Assembly: GCA_028287185.1 (NCBI GenBank)
Contig: JAQBQD010000217.1
Location: 53,824 to 117,823, forward strand
Direction of reading: 5' to 3'
Length of the DNA: 64,000 nucleotides
DNA from: Gemmatimonadota bacterium
Lineage (GTDB): Bacteria > Gemmatimonadota > Gemmatimonadetes > Longimicrobiales > Longimicrobiaceae
Made by a program: the position numbers and the translations under genes. Below are positions 15,071-22,848 of the stretch, in pieces. Below the pieces are notes generated by a model, which had not been told where the DNA came from, did not search any database, and saw only the letters and a program-made list of their open reading frames with translations. Each line of letters begins with the position of its first letter. The first letter of the stretch is position 1.

Positions 15071-17620
15071 TCACCGCGGCGCGGCGGTTGGGGCGGGGGG
15101 CAATGACAGAGCGCCGGGAAGGGCGGTCGCTGGACGTGGCGAGCGGCGCCCCACAGCTTCTGCGAGCCACATTATACCATACCCGCCGTCGGCCCGGGCC
15201 TGCCTGGCCGGGTCCCTACGGGCTGTAACGGGAACCCCCGCTGCCGGAACGTTTGCCGGCAGAAACGAGCCGGGAGGCACGAAGCCCGCGTACAGCAGCC
15301 GGGGGTCGAAAAGGATAGAGCGCGCCGCCGGCACCCGCCACGATGATCCGTCCGCGGCAGTGCCATACCCGTTCCCGGACCACGCGCAAGCACCCGGTGT
15401 GAGATTGCCCACTTCCGTCTGCTCCACGGCGCCCACCACTCGCACCTCCGCACCGTTCCAATCGCCCAGCACTGCCGGAGCCTGATCAACCACTCCCCCT
15501 TGGTACACCCCGCCCGGCCGCCCACAGACGTCTGTGCGGAGCACCGCGTACAGGGTGGTGTTCGTGCTCGCCACGAGAGGGACCGCAGTGGCCGTCGTCG
15601 CGCCCTGGGCCGGAACAAGATCCCACACCGACGCCCACCCAGTCGTTGAGGGCGCGAGCCCAAGCTGGACGTCGGCTTCCCCCGGGAGCAGGGTGACTCG
15701 GGGCGCGTCGACCATCAGCGGCGGCGGCCCCCGCCACGCCGCAGCGGGCACCGTGTTGAGGCTTCCCACCACGAACACCGGCACGTCCGACACGATGGTG
15801 AGCGGCGCCACGACGCGCGAGGCGTTGCGGATCACCAGCGCCTCCTGCGCACCGGCCGCGAACCGTCCGGCGGGATCGGCCGAAGCCGCACGGACGTACA
15901 GCATGCCGCCGCTGATCGCCGGTAGAGCCCCCAGGTCGAGCACCCACCCGTAGACGTTGGACGGGCAGCGGTGGGTCTCGTACACGTGCCCGGCCACCGT
16001 TGCCGTGCAGCGAGCCTCACGCCGCGGGTCGAAGAGCAGGCCCTTCCAGAGGCGGCTCGGGTCCGCGGGGTCCGGCAGCGCGACGCCGGCGGGAACTGCA
16101 CCCGCCCAGGGCCACGGGTGGTAGCGCATCGCGCCGGCGACGACCGGGATGCAGCTCGTCCCGAACCCGTACGCCTGGCCGCACGTCACCGCCCACCCTG
16201 GGCGGGGACCCACGCTCGTCCGCTGGACGGCGATGCCCGGCGCGAAGTATCCGTTCCCGCCGCAGGCCGCCGCCCGGTCGGCGCACTCACCCGTCCCGGC
16301 GACCGACGCATCCTGCCTGCGTCCGGCTTCGAACGTTCCGCCCGCAGCCGGCACCACCCGTACGTGTCCGAGCGAAGCGCCGAGCAGTGCCGATCCGCCG
16401 GTCTCGGCCGCCGCGCGAGACCACGTGTCCAGCGGGAGGACGCCGTCCTCCGAGAGGATGTGGCTCTGCGGGTTGTCGTTCTGGACGCCGTCGCGCGCTT
16501 CCAGGGTGCCGAGGAGCGTGACCGCGGCGGGGCACCCGGGGAAGAAGGCGAGCCCGTCGATGCGCACCGGCCCCACGACCGTCGCCGGGCCACCCACGGC
16601 GCAAAGCTCCGCGGGCGTGCCGCCGCTCCGGTACAAGGCGTACTGGTAGGGAGCGACGCGGGCGATGGCCGCGGTCTGGGTGAGCGTGCGCTGCCCGCCG
16701 GAAGCGCCGACCACGTGGACGCGCATCTCGATCTCGATCGTCCGCGAGGCGGTCTGGCCCTGCGGCCGCGGGATCGCGGAGTACCGCAGCCGGGGCTGGT
16801 CCGTCCAGATGTCGAGCGGCTGCGCATCGTCCGGTACGGGGTCCAGCTCGCGGACCGCGACGATGCGGAACCCCGTTTCTCCCGGGTCGACGGTGGCGCC
16901 TGCGACGGCCGGGAGCGTGGCCACGCCGGCGTTCAGCTCCGCGACGTCGGCGGGGTCCAGCGCGCCCAGGCGCAGCGCGGCCCGGCTGCGCAGGCGCTCC
17001 GTCATCGTCTCGATGACGCTGCTTCCGGCCGCGTCCAGCACGCTGCTCGCGGCATGGGCGCCGCGGGTGCGCTCCGCCGCCTCCAGGTTCAGCATCGCCC
17101 CGCCGATCAGCATCGCCAGCAGGAGTATGACGAGCAGCGCGCCGATCAGCGCGCTGCCCCGCTCGTCCGTCAGGGGCTCGCCTCCGCCCTCGCTTTCCCC
17201 GTACAACGAACAGACCGCGCAGAGCTGGGCGTCCCCGAACAGGCGCGTCCCGTACCGTGGGCTGGCTCCGCAGCGGGCACACCGTTCCGCCGTCGCCCGG
17301 CCGCTCCGCGGACGGAGGCCGAGCACGAGCATGCGAGCCCGCGGGTCGAAGACGAGTGGACCCACCTCGAGGGACTTCGGCAGCGCGGCGGCGATGCGCT
17401 CCAGGTCGTCCGCGACGGGGGCGACGTACCTCCGGGTGACGCGGAGGGCTTCGGGAGCGCCGAGCCCTTCGGGCGCCGCGTTCCATTCGAGGGTCAGCGC
17501 GGCCCCTTCGCCCTCGGCGCCCCGCCAGCTCCCCGGCGCGCTTGCGGCCCGCTCGCGCAGGGCGGCAAGAGCCTCTTGGAGGGTCAGCTTCGCCTGGTCG
17601 GTACGTGTCTCGTCGGTCAT
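15071..17620 (-). CDS. PilX-like pilus assembly protein with an N-terminal zinc ribbon
   Basis: 849 residues, last gene of the minor-pilin operon; ATG 17618-17620 overlaps the upstream stop (ATGA). Residues 114-137 carry CARC ... CAVC, a zinc ribbon. At about 151 comes DERGSALIGALLVILLL, a hydrophobic segment typical of PilX-type proteins, and then about 680 residues of exported beta-rich sequence with several Cys (GGNGYFAPGIAV, ERSxxF-like repeats absent). A prepilin-type segment this far from the N-terminus is abnormal. Either two genes are fused, or the pilus part starts internally at an unusual codon, or a frameshift joins them. The exported part probably forms a large pilus-tip or minor component. 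The C-terminus is Pro/Ala-rich. Confidence 0.65.
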   Translation of the reverse strand: MTDETRTDQAKLTLQEALAALRERAASAPGSWRGAEGEGAALTLEWNAAPEGLGAPEALRVTRRYVAPVADDLERIAAALPKSLEVGPLVFDPRARMLVLGLRPRSGRATAERCARCGASPRYGTRLFGDAQLCAVCSLYGESEGGGEPLTDERGSALIGALLVILLLAMLIGGAMLNLEAAERTRGAHAASSVLDAAGSSVIETMTERLRSRAALRLGALDPADVAELNAGVATLPAVAGATVDPGETGFRIVAVRELDPVPDDAQPLDIWTDQPRLRYSAIPRPQGQTASRTIEIEMRVHVVGASGGQRTLTQTAAIARVAPYQYALYRSGGTPAELCAVGGPATVVGPVRIDGLAFFPGCPAAVTLLGTLEARDGVQNDNPQSHILSEDGVLPLDTWSRAAAETGGSALLGASLGHVRVVPAAGGTFEAGRRQDASVAGTGECADRAAACGGNGYFAPGIAVQRTSVGPRPGWAVTCGQAYGFGTSCIPVVAGAMRYHPWPWAGAVPAGVALPDPADPSRLWKGLLFDPRREARCTATVAGHVYETHRCPSNVYGWVLDLGALPAISGGMLYVRAASADPAGRFAAGAQEALVIRNASRVVAPLTIVSDVPVFVVGSLNTVPAAAWRGPPPLMVDAPRVTLLPGEADVQLGLAPSTTGWASVWDLVPAQGATTATAVPLVASTNTTLYAVLRTDVCGRPGGVYQGGVVDQAPAVLGDWNGAEVRVVGAVEQTEVGNLTPGACAWSGNGYGTAADGSSWRVPAARSILFDPRLLYAGFVPPGSFLPANVPAAGVPVTARRDPARQARADGGYGIMWLAEAVGRRSPRPATALPGALSLPPAPTAAPR

Positions 17621-18858
17621 TGCGCTTCGCGGGCGCCGCCTCGGGCTACTGGGGCGAGCGATTGGACGATTCTCACCACCTGGGTGGTGCGGGCTCCCTG
17701 CGTACTCGTTCCGACGACGGCCACGGTGACGCGGACGGCCACGAGGGTGTGGTACCCGCGCGCGTACGTGTAGCCGACTGCGCCTGCCTCCGGGCTGCTG
17801 GCGGCCGAGCGGTTGGGGCTGCTCGCCAGCCCGGCTCCGTCGACCCCGTCGCCGCGGCTCCATCCGGCGGCGTCCTCGTGGGCCGCTTCGACCTGCAGGG
17901 ATGCGAGGGGACCAGCGACGCGGCGGGCCGGGGTCCAGTCCCCGCCGGCGGTGAGCCCGCGCTGCAGGAGGAGTGCCCGTTCCGCCCCGTCCGGCGCGGT
18001 CCAGAACCGCGCCGGCTCGACCGGCATCGCCGCTACCGCGGGAGATCCGCCGCCGCTGACGCCGGACCACTCGCGCGGGGCGGGGAAGCCCAGGGCAGCC
18101 GTGAGGTCGGTCGTGGCGACGTCCGTGTAGAGGGCCGACGTGCCGGCCGGTGCGCAGGCGGAGCGGGCGCGCGGAGCGGCCGCCCGCACCGCCCGGGTCT
18201 CCACGCAGCGGGAGCCGTCCGGATAGTACGACTCCGCGCAGGACGGAGCGGTGGTGCCGCCCGGCGCGAGCGTGCCGGCGATCACCTCGGTCACGGCCAC
18301 GCCCCGCACCAGGGTCACGGGGCAGAAAGCTGCGGGGACGCAGTCGGCCCCGCAAGGCGCCGCATAGGCAGGCTGAACGGCACCGGCGAGCAGCAGCCGG
18401 TACCCGATGCGGGCCGAGCCGACCACGAGGAGCGTCCCGGGCCGGAGCGCTCCCGTCCGGTCCCCGCGAAGCGCAATGCAGCTCCCGGGAGCACCGGCGC
18501 GGCAGGGCCGGCTGGCGACGGGAAGCGCCACCCCGGTGGTCCGCAGCACGAGCAGGGTGTCCGCGGGGGAGCCGTCCGGGGACGTCGCGGCCGACGCCCG
18601 GAGCATCCCCAGGTTGGGGGCGGAGATGCCATCTCGGGCGGCCTGTTCCAGCGCCCGTCCGACCGCCGACTCGACGTTGCGCCGGGTCCGCTCGGCGTCG
18701 GCGCGGCGGAGCTCGCTTCGATGCAGCGAGGTGCCGACCTGCGCGAGGGTCCACGCCATGCCCGCGAGGGCCGCGGCGACCACCAGCACGACCAGCAGCT
18801 CGATCATCGTGAACCCCGCGCGGCCGGCAGCGAGCCGGGCATCGGTGGGCCGCGTCAC
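17617..18858 (-). CDS. PilW-like minor prepilin
   Basis: 413 residues from a GTG at 18856-18858 that overlaps the pilV-like stop (GTGA). The prepilin cleavage site follows residue 15: AGRAG, then FTMIELLVVLVVAAALAGMAW with Glu at mature position 5. The size and the many paired cysteines fit PilW-class minor pilins, which help initiate type IV pilus assembly. It is the third gene of the four-gene minor-pilin operon. Mature-domain sequence is variable, so the subclass name rests on position and length. Confidence 0.75.
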   Translation of the reverse strand: MTRPTDARLAAGRAGFTMIELLVVLVVAAALAGMAWTLAQVGTSLHRSELRRADAERTRRNVESAVGRALEQAARDGISAPNLGMLRASAATSPDGSPADTLLVLRTTGVALPVASRPCRAGAPGSCIALRGDRTGALRPGTLLVVGSARIGYRLLLAGAVQPAYAAPCGADCVPAAFCPVTLVRGVAVTEVIAGTLAPGGTTAPSCAESYYPDGSRCVETRAVRAAAPRARSACAPAGTSALYTDVATTDLTAALGFPAPREWSGVSGGGSPAVAAMPVEPARFWTAPDGAERALLLQRGLTAGGDWTPARRVAGPLASLQVEAAHEDAAGWSRGDGVDGAGLASSPNRSAASSPEAGAVGYTYARGYHTLVAVRVTVAVVGTSTQGARTTQVVRIVQSLAPVARGGAREAQ

Positions 18859-19346
18859 GGCGTCCCCGCCGGGCTCCAGTGCCCCGTGGCGGGCCGGGCG
18901 CCGGCGTCCACGATCACGCGGCTCGCGCGCGTCGTCCACGTACCTGCGTCCAGGTGCTCGACCGTCAACGCGACCTGGGCGAGCGCGCCCGCGCACCCCG
19001 AAGCTGCTACGCCGTCGTCGGCGGGCCGGGCGGACGCGGCGTCGCAGAGCACCTGCCGCTCCACGAATACGCGATAGGGTCCCGTCGGGTCGGGCGTGCC
19101 GTCGTCCGCGAGACGGGTGGAGGTCCCGGGCGAGGGGACGTTCCAGACACCGCCGGCGCGGGCGGCTTCGACCTCCGCGTCCGCGAGCCGCCGGGACATC
19201 TCCGAAGCCCGGCGGCGGGCGTTCTGCTGCTGCGACTGCCCCAGGAGCTGGATGATCCCCGCGGCGCCGATCGCGAGCACGACGAGGGCGACCATCACCT
19301 CCACGAGCGTGAAGCCCGACGGACGGGCGGAACGGTTCGGAGTCAT
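18855..19346 (-). CDS. PilV-like minor prepilin
   Basis: 163 residues. MTPNRSARPSG is the leader and FTLVEVMVALVVLAIGAAGII the N-methylated helix with Glu at mature position 5. The start of the mature chain, with LGQSQQQNARRRASEMSRRLADAE, is typical of PilV-class pseudopilins. ATG 19344-19346 overlaps the upstream stop (ATGA) and the end overlaps the pilW-like start. Expected to be cleaved by PilD and to sit in the inner-membrane initiation complex. Confidence 0.8.
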   Translation of the reverse strand: MTPNRSARPSGFTLVEVMVALVVLAIGAAGIIQLLGQSQQQNARRRASEMSRRLADAEVEAARAGGVWNVPSPGTSTRLADDGTPDPTGPYRVFVERQVLCDAASARPADDGVAASGCAGALAQVALTVEHLDAGTWTTRASRVIVDAGARPATGHWSPAGTP

Positions 19347-19885
19347 CGTGCCAGCGGCTTCCAGGTGGAGGCTCCCATCTCCCAGCGCCACGCCTGCACG
19401 GCGCCGCTCGCGTCCAGCGTGACGGCGGCCACGCGCTGCGCCTCCCGTCCGGAGCGCAGCAGGTAGACGGCGGCCGGAGCCGGCGGAGAGCACCCGCCGT
19501 CGGCCCCGCAGAACACCTGCGCCGGCAGCGCGCCGACGGGCTGCCCGAGCGGGTCCCGCGCCGCCGTCCCTCCTCCCCACACGAGCCCGTCCGGCAGCTC
19601 CTGCCACTCGTCCGCGGGCGTCGCACCCAGCGACAGCGTCCCCGGCGCCCCCACGCGTGCGGCGTAGTGCCCGTCCGGGCGCACCGCGATCAGCGCCTCT
19701 CCGTCCGTTGCGACCGCCTGCTCCCGGGCCCGCTCGATCTCCGCCGCGAGCCGCTGGGCCGCCAGCTCGACCGGGAGGACCTCGGATGGGCGCTGGAGGA
19801 CCATGCACGCGGTGGCCAGCACGGCCAGCGTCGCCAGGACCACCAGCAGCTCCACCGCGGAGAAGCCGCGAACGTCCCCGCGCAC
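19343..19885 (-). CDS. GspH/FimT-type pseudopilin, first gene of the minor-pilin operon
   Basis: 180 residues from the GTG at 19883-19885, giving a seven-residue leader VRGDVRG before FSAVELLVVLATLAVLATACM with Glu at mature position 5. An ATG at 19958-19960 would give a 205-residue product but would overlap the divergent pilM start. The soluble part shows the GspH/FimT pattern: AAEIERAREQAVATDGEALI, then a strand-rich end with RYxxG-like text. It diverges from pilM. No good Shine-Dalgarno is present and the GGTACC element sits just upstream. Start uncertain. Confidence 0.7.
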   Translation of the reverse strand: MRGDVRGFSAVELLVVLATLAVLATACMVLQRPSEVLPVELAAQRLAAEIERAREQAVATDGEALIAVRPDGHYAARVGAPGTLSLGATPADEWQELPDGLVWGGGTAARDPLGQPVGALPAQVFCGADGGCSPPAPAAVYLLRSGREAQRVAAVTLDASGAVQAWRWEMGASTWKPLAR

Positions 19886-19892
19886 CCGGCGC

Positions 19893-19903
19893 GGGGTACC
19901 ACG
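19893..19903 (+). promoter_or_regulatory. GGGGTACCACG element upstream of pilM
   Basis: An exact match to the element also present at 35222-35232 and 39550-39560. It ends 56 bases before the pilM ATG. It lies in the short divergent space between the minor-pilin operon and pilM, so it could control either or both. The pilM start has no Shine-Dalgarno sequence. Confidence 0.4.
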
Positions 19904-19958
19904 AGCCGCTGTGCCTACCCTCCAACTCGTTCTCTCACCACCACATCTCCATCGCCCC

Positions 19959-21740
19959 ATGATCAACCCGCTGAAGAGGTTCGTCCCGCGCGGCGACCCC
20001 GCATCCGCCCCGGTGGCGGTAGGCATCGACCTCGGTGTCCGCAGGATCAAGGTGGCCGTCGTCGGCGAGGGGGAGGGAAGGCCCGAGCTGGTCTGGACCC
20101 TGGACGTGCCGACCCCCGGCGGGATTCTCGGGGCGGATGGCAGCTTCGATTCGGTCGCCGCCGGGCGTGTGCTCGCGCAGCTGCTCGAGGGGGCGCCGGT
20201 TCCGGCGGGAGCCCGCGGAGCCGTGGTGCTTCCCTCCGCCGTGCTCCGCGTCCGCCGACTGCAGGCGCCTTCGATGGATCCCGCCGCCCTCGGTCGGCTG
20301 CTCGCGGACGACTCCGAGCTGCGGGTTCCGGGCGTCGCGCCGGAGGGGCTGCACCGCGCCTTCTCGCCCGTCGCTGATACCCCGTCAGCCGCGCCCGGGG
20401 ACGGGTCGAGGACGCTCGTCGCCGCCGCCGCGCGGCGTGATGCGGTGCGTGCCTACGGCGCGGCCGCGGAGGCCGCGGGCGTGGCGCCGCGGCTCGCCGC
20501 ACCCGCCGTCGCGCTCGCGAACCTCCACGCCCTGCTGCACCCGGAAGAGACCTCCCGGGCGGTGCTCCTCCTCCACGTCGGCTCCGCGCGGACGGAGCTG
20601 GTGGTGGTGCACGGAGGCGCACCGCTGCTGGTCCTGCCGGTCGTGCTGGGTACCGACCACCTGTACGAGCGCGTGCACGCGGTCCTGCGCGGTGGCGGCG
20701 ATCCCGAGAAGGTGCTGCGGGAGATGGACGCGGTGGACGGCGACCCCGCGGTGTGCGAGGCGCTCGACGAGTGGCTGGCGCGCATCCGCGGATCGCACCG
20801 CACGGCCCTGGGCGCGGCCGAGCAGCGCCTTCGCGGCCGGCTGGACGAGCTGCCGGTCCGGATCTCGGGCGGGGCGGCGGAGTTCGGCATCGTCGCGAGG
20901 CGCCTTGCCACCTCGCTCGCCGACCCGGTGGGGGTCCTCGATCCCGCGCCCGGGTTTCCCGATCCCCCGCCAGGGCACGTGCCGAACCCGGCGCACGCAC
21001 TCGCGCTCGGGGCGGCCCTGGAGGCCCGGGCTGCGGCAGCCGCGGACGCTGGGCCCGCCGGGCCTCGTGCCCTCCTGCTCGACCTGGCGCTCCCGGCCGA
21101 GGGCAGGACGCGGGGCGCGGCGAGAGAATCCGTGGCCGCGCTGGCGAGGGATCTCAGGGTGTGGGGGAGCGTGGCCGGCGCGCTGCTGATCGCGCTCGGC
21201 GTCCCCGCCGTGCTCCAGGCGCGTCTCGCCCGCGCGGAGAGGGAGCTGGGCTCCGCGCGGGAGGCCTACCGGAAAGAAGCGGCCGCGGTCTCGGCGGACA
21301 GCGCACGCGTCGCCGCGCTCCAGGCCGACAGCACCCGACTCGCCGGGACGCTGGGCACGCTCGCGCGGCTGGAGGGGCAGCGGTACGCGTGGCCGAGGCT
21401 GATGGACGCGGCTGCCGCGACGCTCCCGCGCTACGCGTGGATCACGGGGCTGGAGCTGGATCCCGCCGAGCACGAAGCCCCGGCAAGGTTCCGGGTGCGG
21501 GCCGTGGCGCCGGCACAGGACGACGTGAGCCGGTACGAGCGGGCGCTCGGCGGAAGCGCGGGTGCCTCGCGCGTGGCGCTGGAGGGGTCGGAGAGCCTGC
21601 AGTCCGGGCCCTTCGTGCTGGTCGGGTTCACGCTCGCGGGGGACTTCGGATTTGCCCCGCTCGGGGACCGTTCCCAGCCGGAAGCGGCGGGGTACCACCC
21701 CGGCGAAAGAATGCCTCCCGTACCCGCTTCCCGCCCGTGA
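19959..21740 (+). CDS. pilM: PilM-PilN fusion, type IV pilus inner-membrane platform
   Basis: 593 residues. The first about 370 form an actin-like PilM ATPase: VAVGIDLGVRRIKVAVVGEG at 19-38 (phosphate 1), VLLLHVGSARTELVVVHGG (phosphate 2) and VRISGGAAEFGIVARRLA (adenosine loop). After a linker comes a single membrane segment (about residues 395-420, WGSVAGALLIALGVPAVL), a coiled coil (RAERELGSAREAYRKE) and a PilN-like ferredoxin domain with WPRLMDAAAATLPRYAWITGLE. In most bacteria PilM and PilN are separate partners. Fusion fixes them one to one. The downstream pilO start overlaps the stop (GTGA). Confidence 0.85.
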   Translation: MINPLKRFVPRGDPASAPVAVGIDLGVRRIKVAVVGEGEGRPELVWTLDVPTPGGILGADGSFDSVAAGRVLAQLLEGAPVPAGARGAVVLPSAVLRVRRLQAPSMDPAALGRLLADDSELRVPGVAPEGLHRAFSPVADTPSAAPGDGSRTLVAAAARRDAVRAYGAAAEAAGVAPRLAAPAVALANLHALLHPEETSRAVLLLHVGSARTELVVVHGGAPLLVLPVVLGTDHLYERVHAVLRGGGDPEKVLREMDAVDGDPAVCEALDEWLARIRGSHRTALGAAEQRLRGRLDELPVRISGGAAEFGIVARRLATSLADPVGVLDPAPGFPDPPPGHVPNPAHALALGAALEARAAAAADAGPAGPRALLLDLALPAEGRTRGAARESVAALARDLRVWGSVAGALLIALGVPAVLQARLARAERELGSAREAYRKEAAAVSADSARVAALQADSTRLAGTLGTLARLEGQRYAWPRLMDAAAATLPRYAWITGLELDPAEHEAPARFRVRAVAPAQDDVSRYERALGGSAGASRVALEGSESLQSGPFVLVGFTLAGDFGFAPLGDRSQPEAAGYHPGERMPPVPASRP

Positions 21741-22447
21741 CTCCTCCGCCGAACACCGCCCTCCGCAACCGTGCCGCCGCCATCGTGCTGGTGCTGGGCG
21801 TACTCGCCGCGGCCGGGCAGTGGACGGCCAGCATCCGGCCCCGATCGGCCGCGCTGGAGGGCCGGCGCCGCGCGCTCGAAGCGGAGCGTACGCGGCTGGC
21901 CGGCACGCGCGCGGAGCTGCTGCGCCTCGGCTCGGAGGGGATCGCGTCCCGCAACCGGGTCCTGCGCGCGGAGGTGCTCCGCCGCGAGGCGCTGGCGCCC
22001 GCCGGGAACGCCGACGCGGTCGGCGTCCATGTGCGCGAGCGCTTCGCCGCGCTGGCGGCCCGGTACGGGGTGCATGCACCGAGCTTCGAGCCCGTGGCGG
22101 TGCGTGCCGAGGGTGACCTGCAGGTCGCGGGGCTGAAGATCCGCGCCGCGGGCGAGTACCACGCCATCGGCACCTGGCTGACCGAGGCGCTCGCCGACGA
22201 CCGGCTGCTCGACGTGCAGCGCGCCCGCTTGGAAGCGGTGCCGGACTCCCTCACGGGGGCGCTGCGGGGAAGTCCGCCGCCACCCGCGGGCGGAGCTCCG
22301 GGGGCGGGCCCCGCGCCCGCCGACCCGGCGCTGCAGATCGCCGGCGCGGCCCCGCTCGACGCGGTGGTGGAGGTGGTGGTGCAGTGGTATGCGCTGCCGG
22401 GAAAGCCCGGCGCGCAGGCGGCGTCCCCCAGTGCGGAGGTACGGTGA
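21737..22447 (+). CDS. pilO: PilO, type IV pilus alignment protein
   Basis: 236 residues from GTG 21737-21739, overlapping the pilMN stop. An N-terminal membrane segment (AAAIVLVLGVLAAAGQW) is followed by a coiled coil rich in Arg, Glu and Leu. The C-terminal ferredoxin-like domain shows YGVHAPSFEPV and AAGEYHAIGTWLTEALADD, the usual PilO pattern. It heterodimerises with PilN to link the cytoplasmic motor to the PilQ secretin. A Pro/Gly/Ala-rich insertion lies near residue 185. Confidence 0.8.
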   Translation: MTPPPNTALRNRAAAIVLVLGVLAAAGQWTASIRPRSAALEGRRRALEAERTRLAGTRAELLRLGSEGIASRNRVLRAEVLRREALAPAGNADAVGVHVRERFAALAARYGVHAPSFEPVAVRAEGDLQVAGLKIRAAGEYHAIGTWLTEALADDRLLDVQRARLEAVPDSLTGALRGSPPPPAGGAPGAGPAPADPALQIAGAAPLDAVVEVVVQWYALPGKPGAQAASPSAEVR

Positions 22448-22848
22448 TGGCTCGGTGGAGGTGGTGGGCCGCGTGCGCGGCGGTGGCGCTCATGCCCGGT
22501 GCGGCCGCCGCGCAGGAGCGGTGGACGTACCCCCGCGGGGCGGGGCGCGCGAATCCGCTCGCGCCCCCGGCGGAGCTGTACTCGGCGGAGGTTGCGCCGC
22601 CGCTGGTGGTCACGAGCGTGATGGGCACGGCGGGAGGGCCGCTCCACGCGGTCGCCCGCTTCGGAGCGCCCCTGCGGGAGCGGCGCGTCGTGCGCGCCGG
22701 CGACCGGGTCGGGCCGTACCGCGTGGACCGCGTGCAGATGGATGGGCTCTGGGTTCGGCTCTACGTCCTCGGCACGCCACGGCGCCTGTTCGTTCCCCGC
22801 GCCGGGATGCGGCGCGCCGACGCCGTGATCGCGGAGGGAAGCCGGTAG
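22447..22848 (+). CDS. pilP: PilP-like periplasmic protein
   Basis: 133 residues, with a signal peptide MARWRWWAACAAVALMPGAAAA. The mature protein contains NPLAPPAEL, then two strands around VARFGAPLRERRVVRAGDRVGPYRVDRVQMDGLWVRL, resembling the small beta domain of PilP/GspC that binds the secretin N-domains. There is no lipobox, unlike classical PilP. The ATG shares one base with the pilO stop (TGATG) and the stop abuts the pilQ ATG. The call relies on order (O-P-Q) plus the beta-domain motif. Confidence 0.65.
   Translation: MARWRWWAACAAVALMPGAAAAQERWTYPRGAGRANPLAPPAELYSAEVAPPLVVTSVMGTAGGPLHAVARFGAPLRERRVVRAGDRVGPYRVDRVQMDGLWVRLYVLGTPRRLFVPRAGMRRADAVIAEGSR

Noticed and set aside
16287..17486. 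Long open frames opposite or within the large pilus genes (also 29-36 kb and 57-60 kb)
   Set aside because: Arg/Pro/Ala-rich text with wrong codon-position GC pattern: shadows of the true genes in GC-rich DNA.
17750..21700. Further GGTACC-containing matches at about 17753 and 21688
   Set aside because: They lie inside coding sequence, encoding Gly-Tyr-His in both cases, so they were not counted as regulatory elements.
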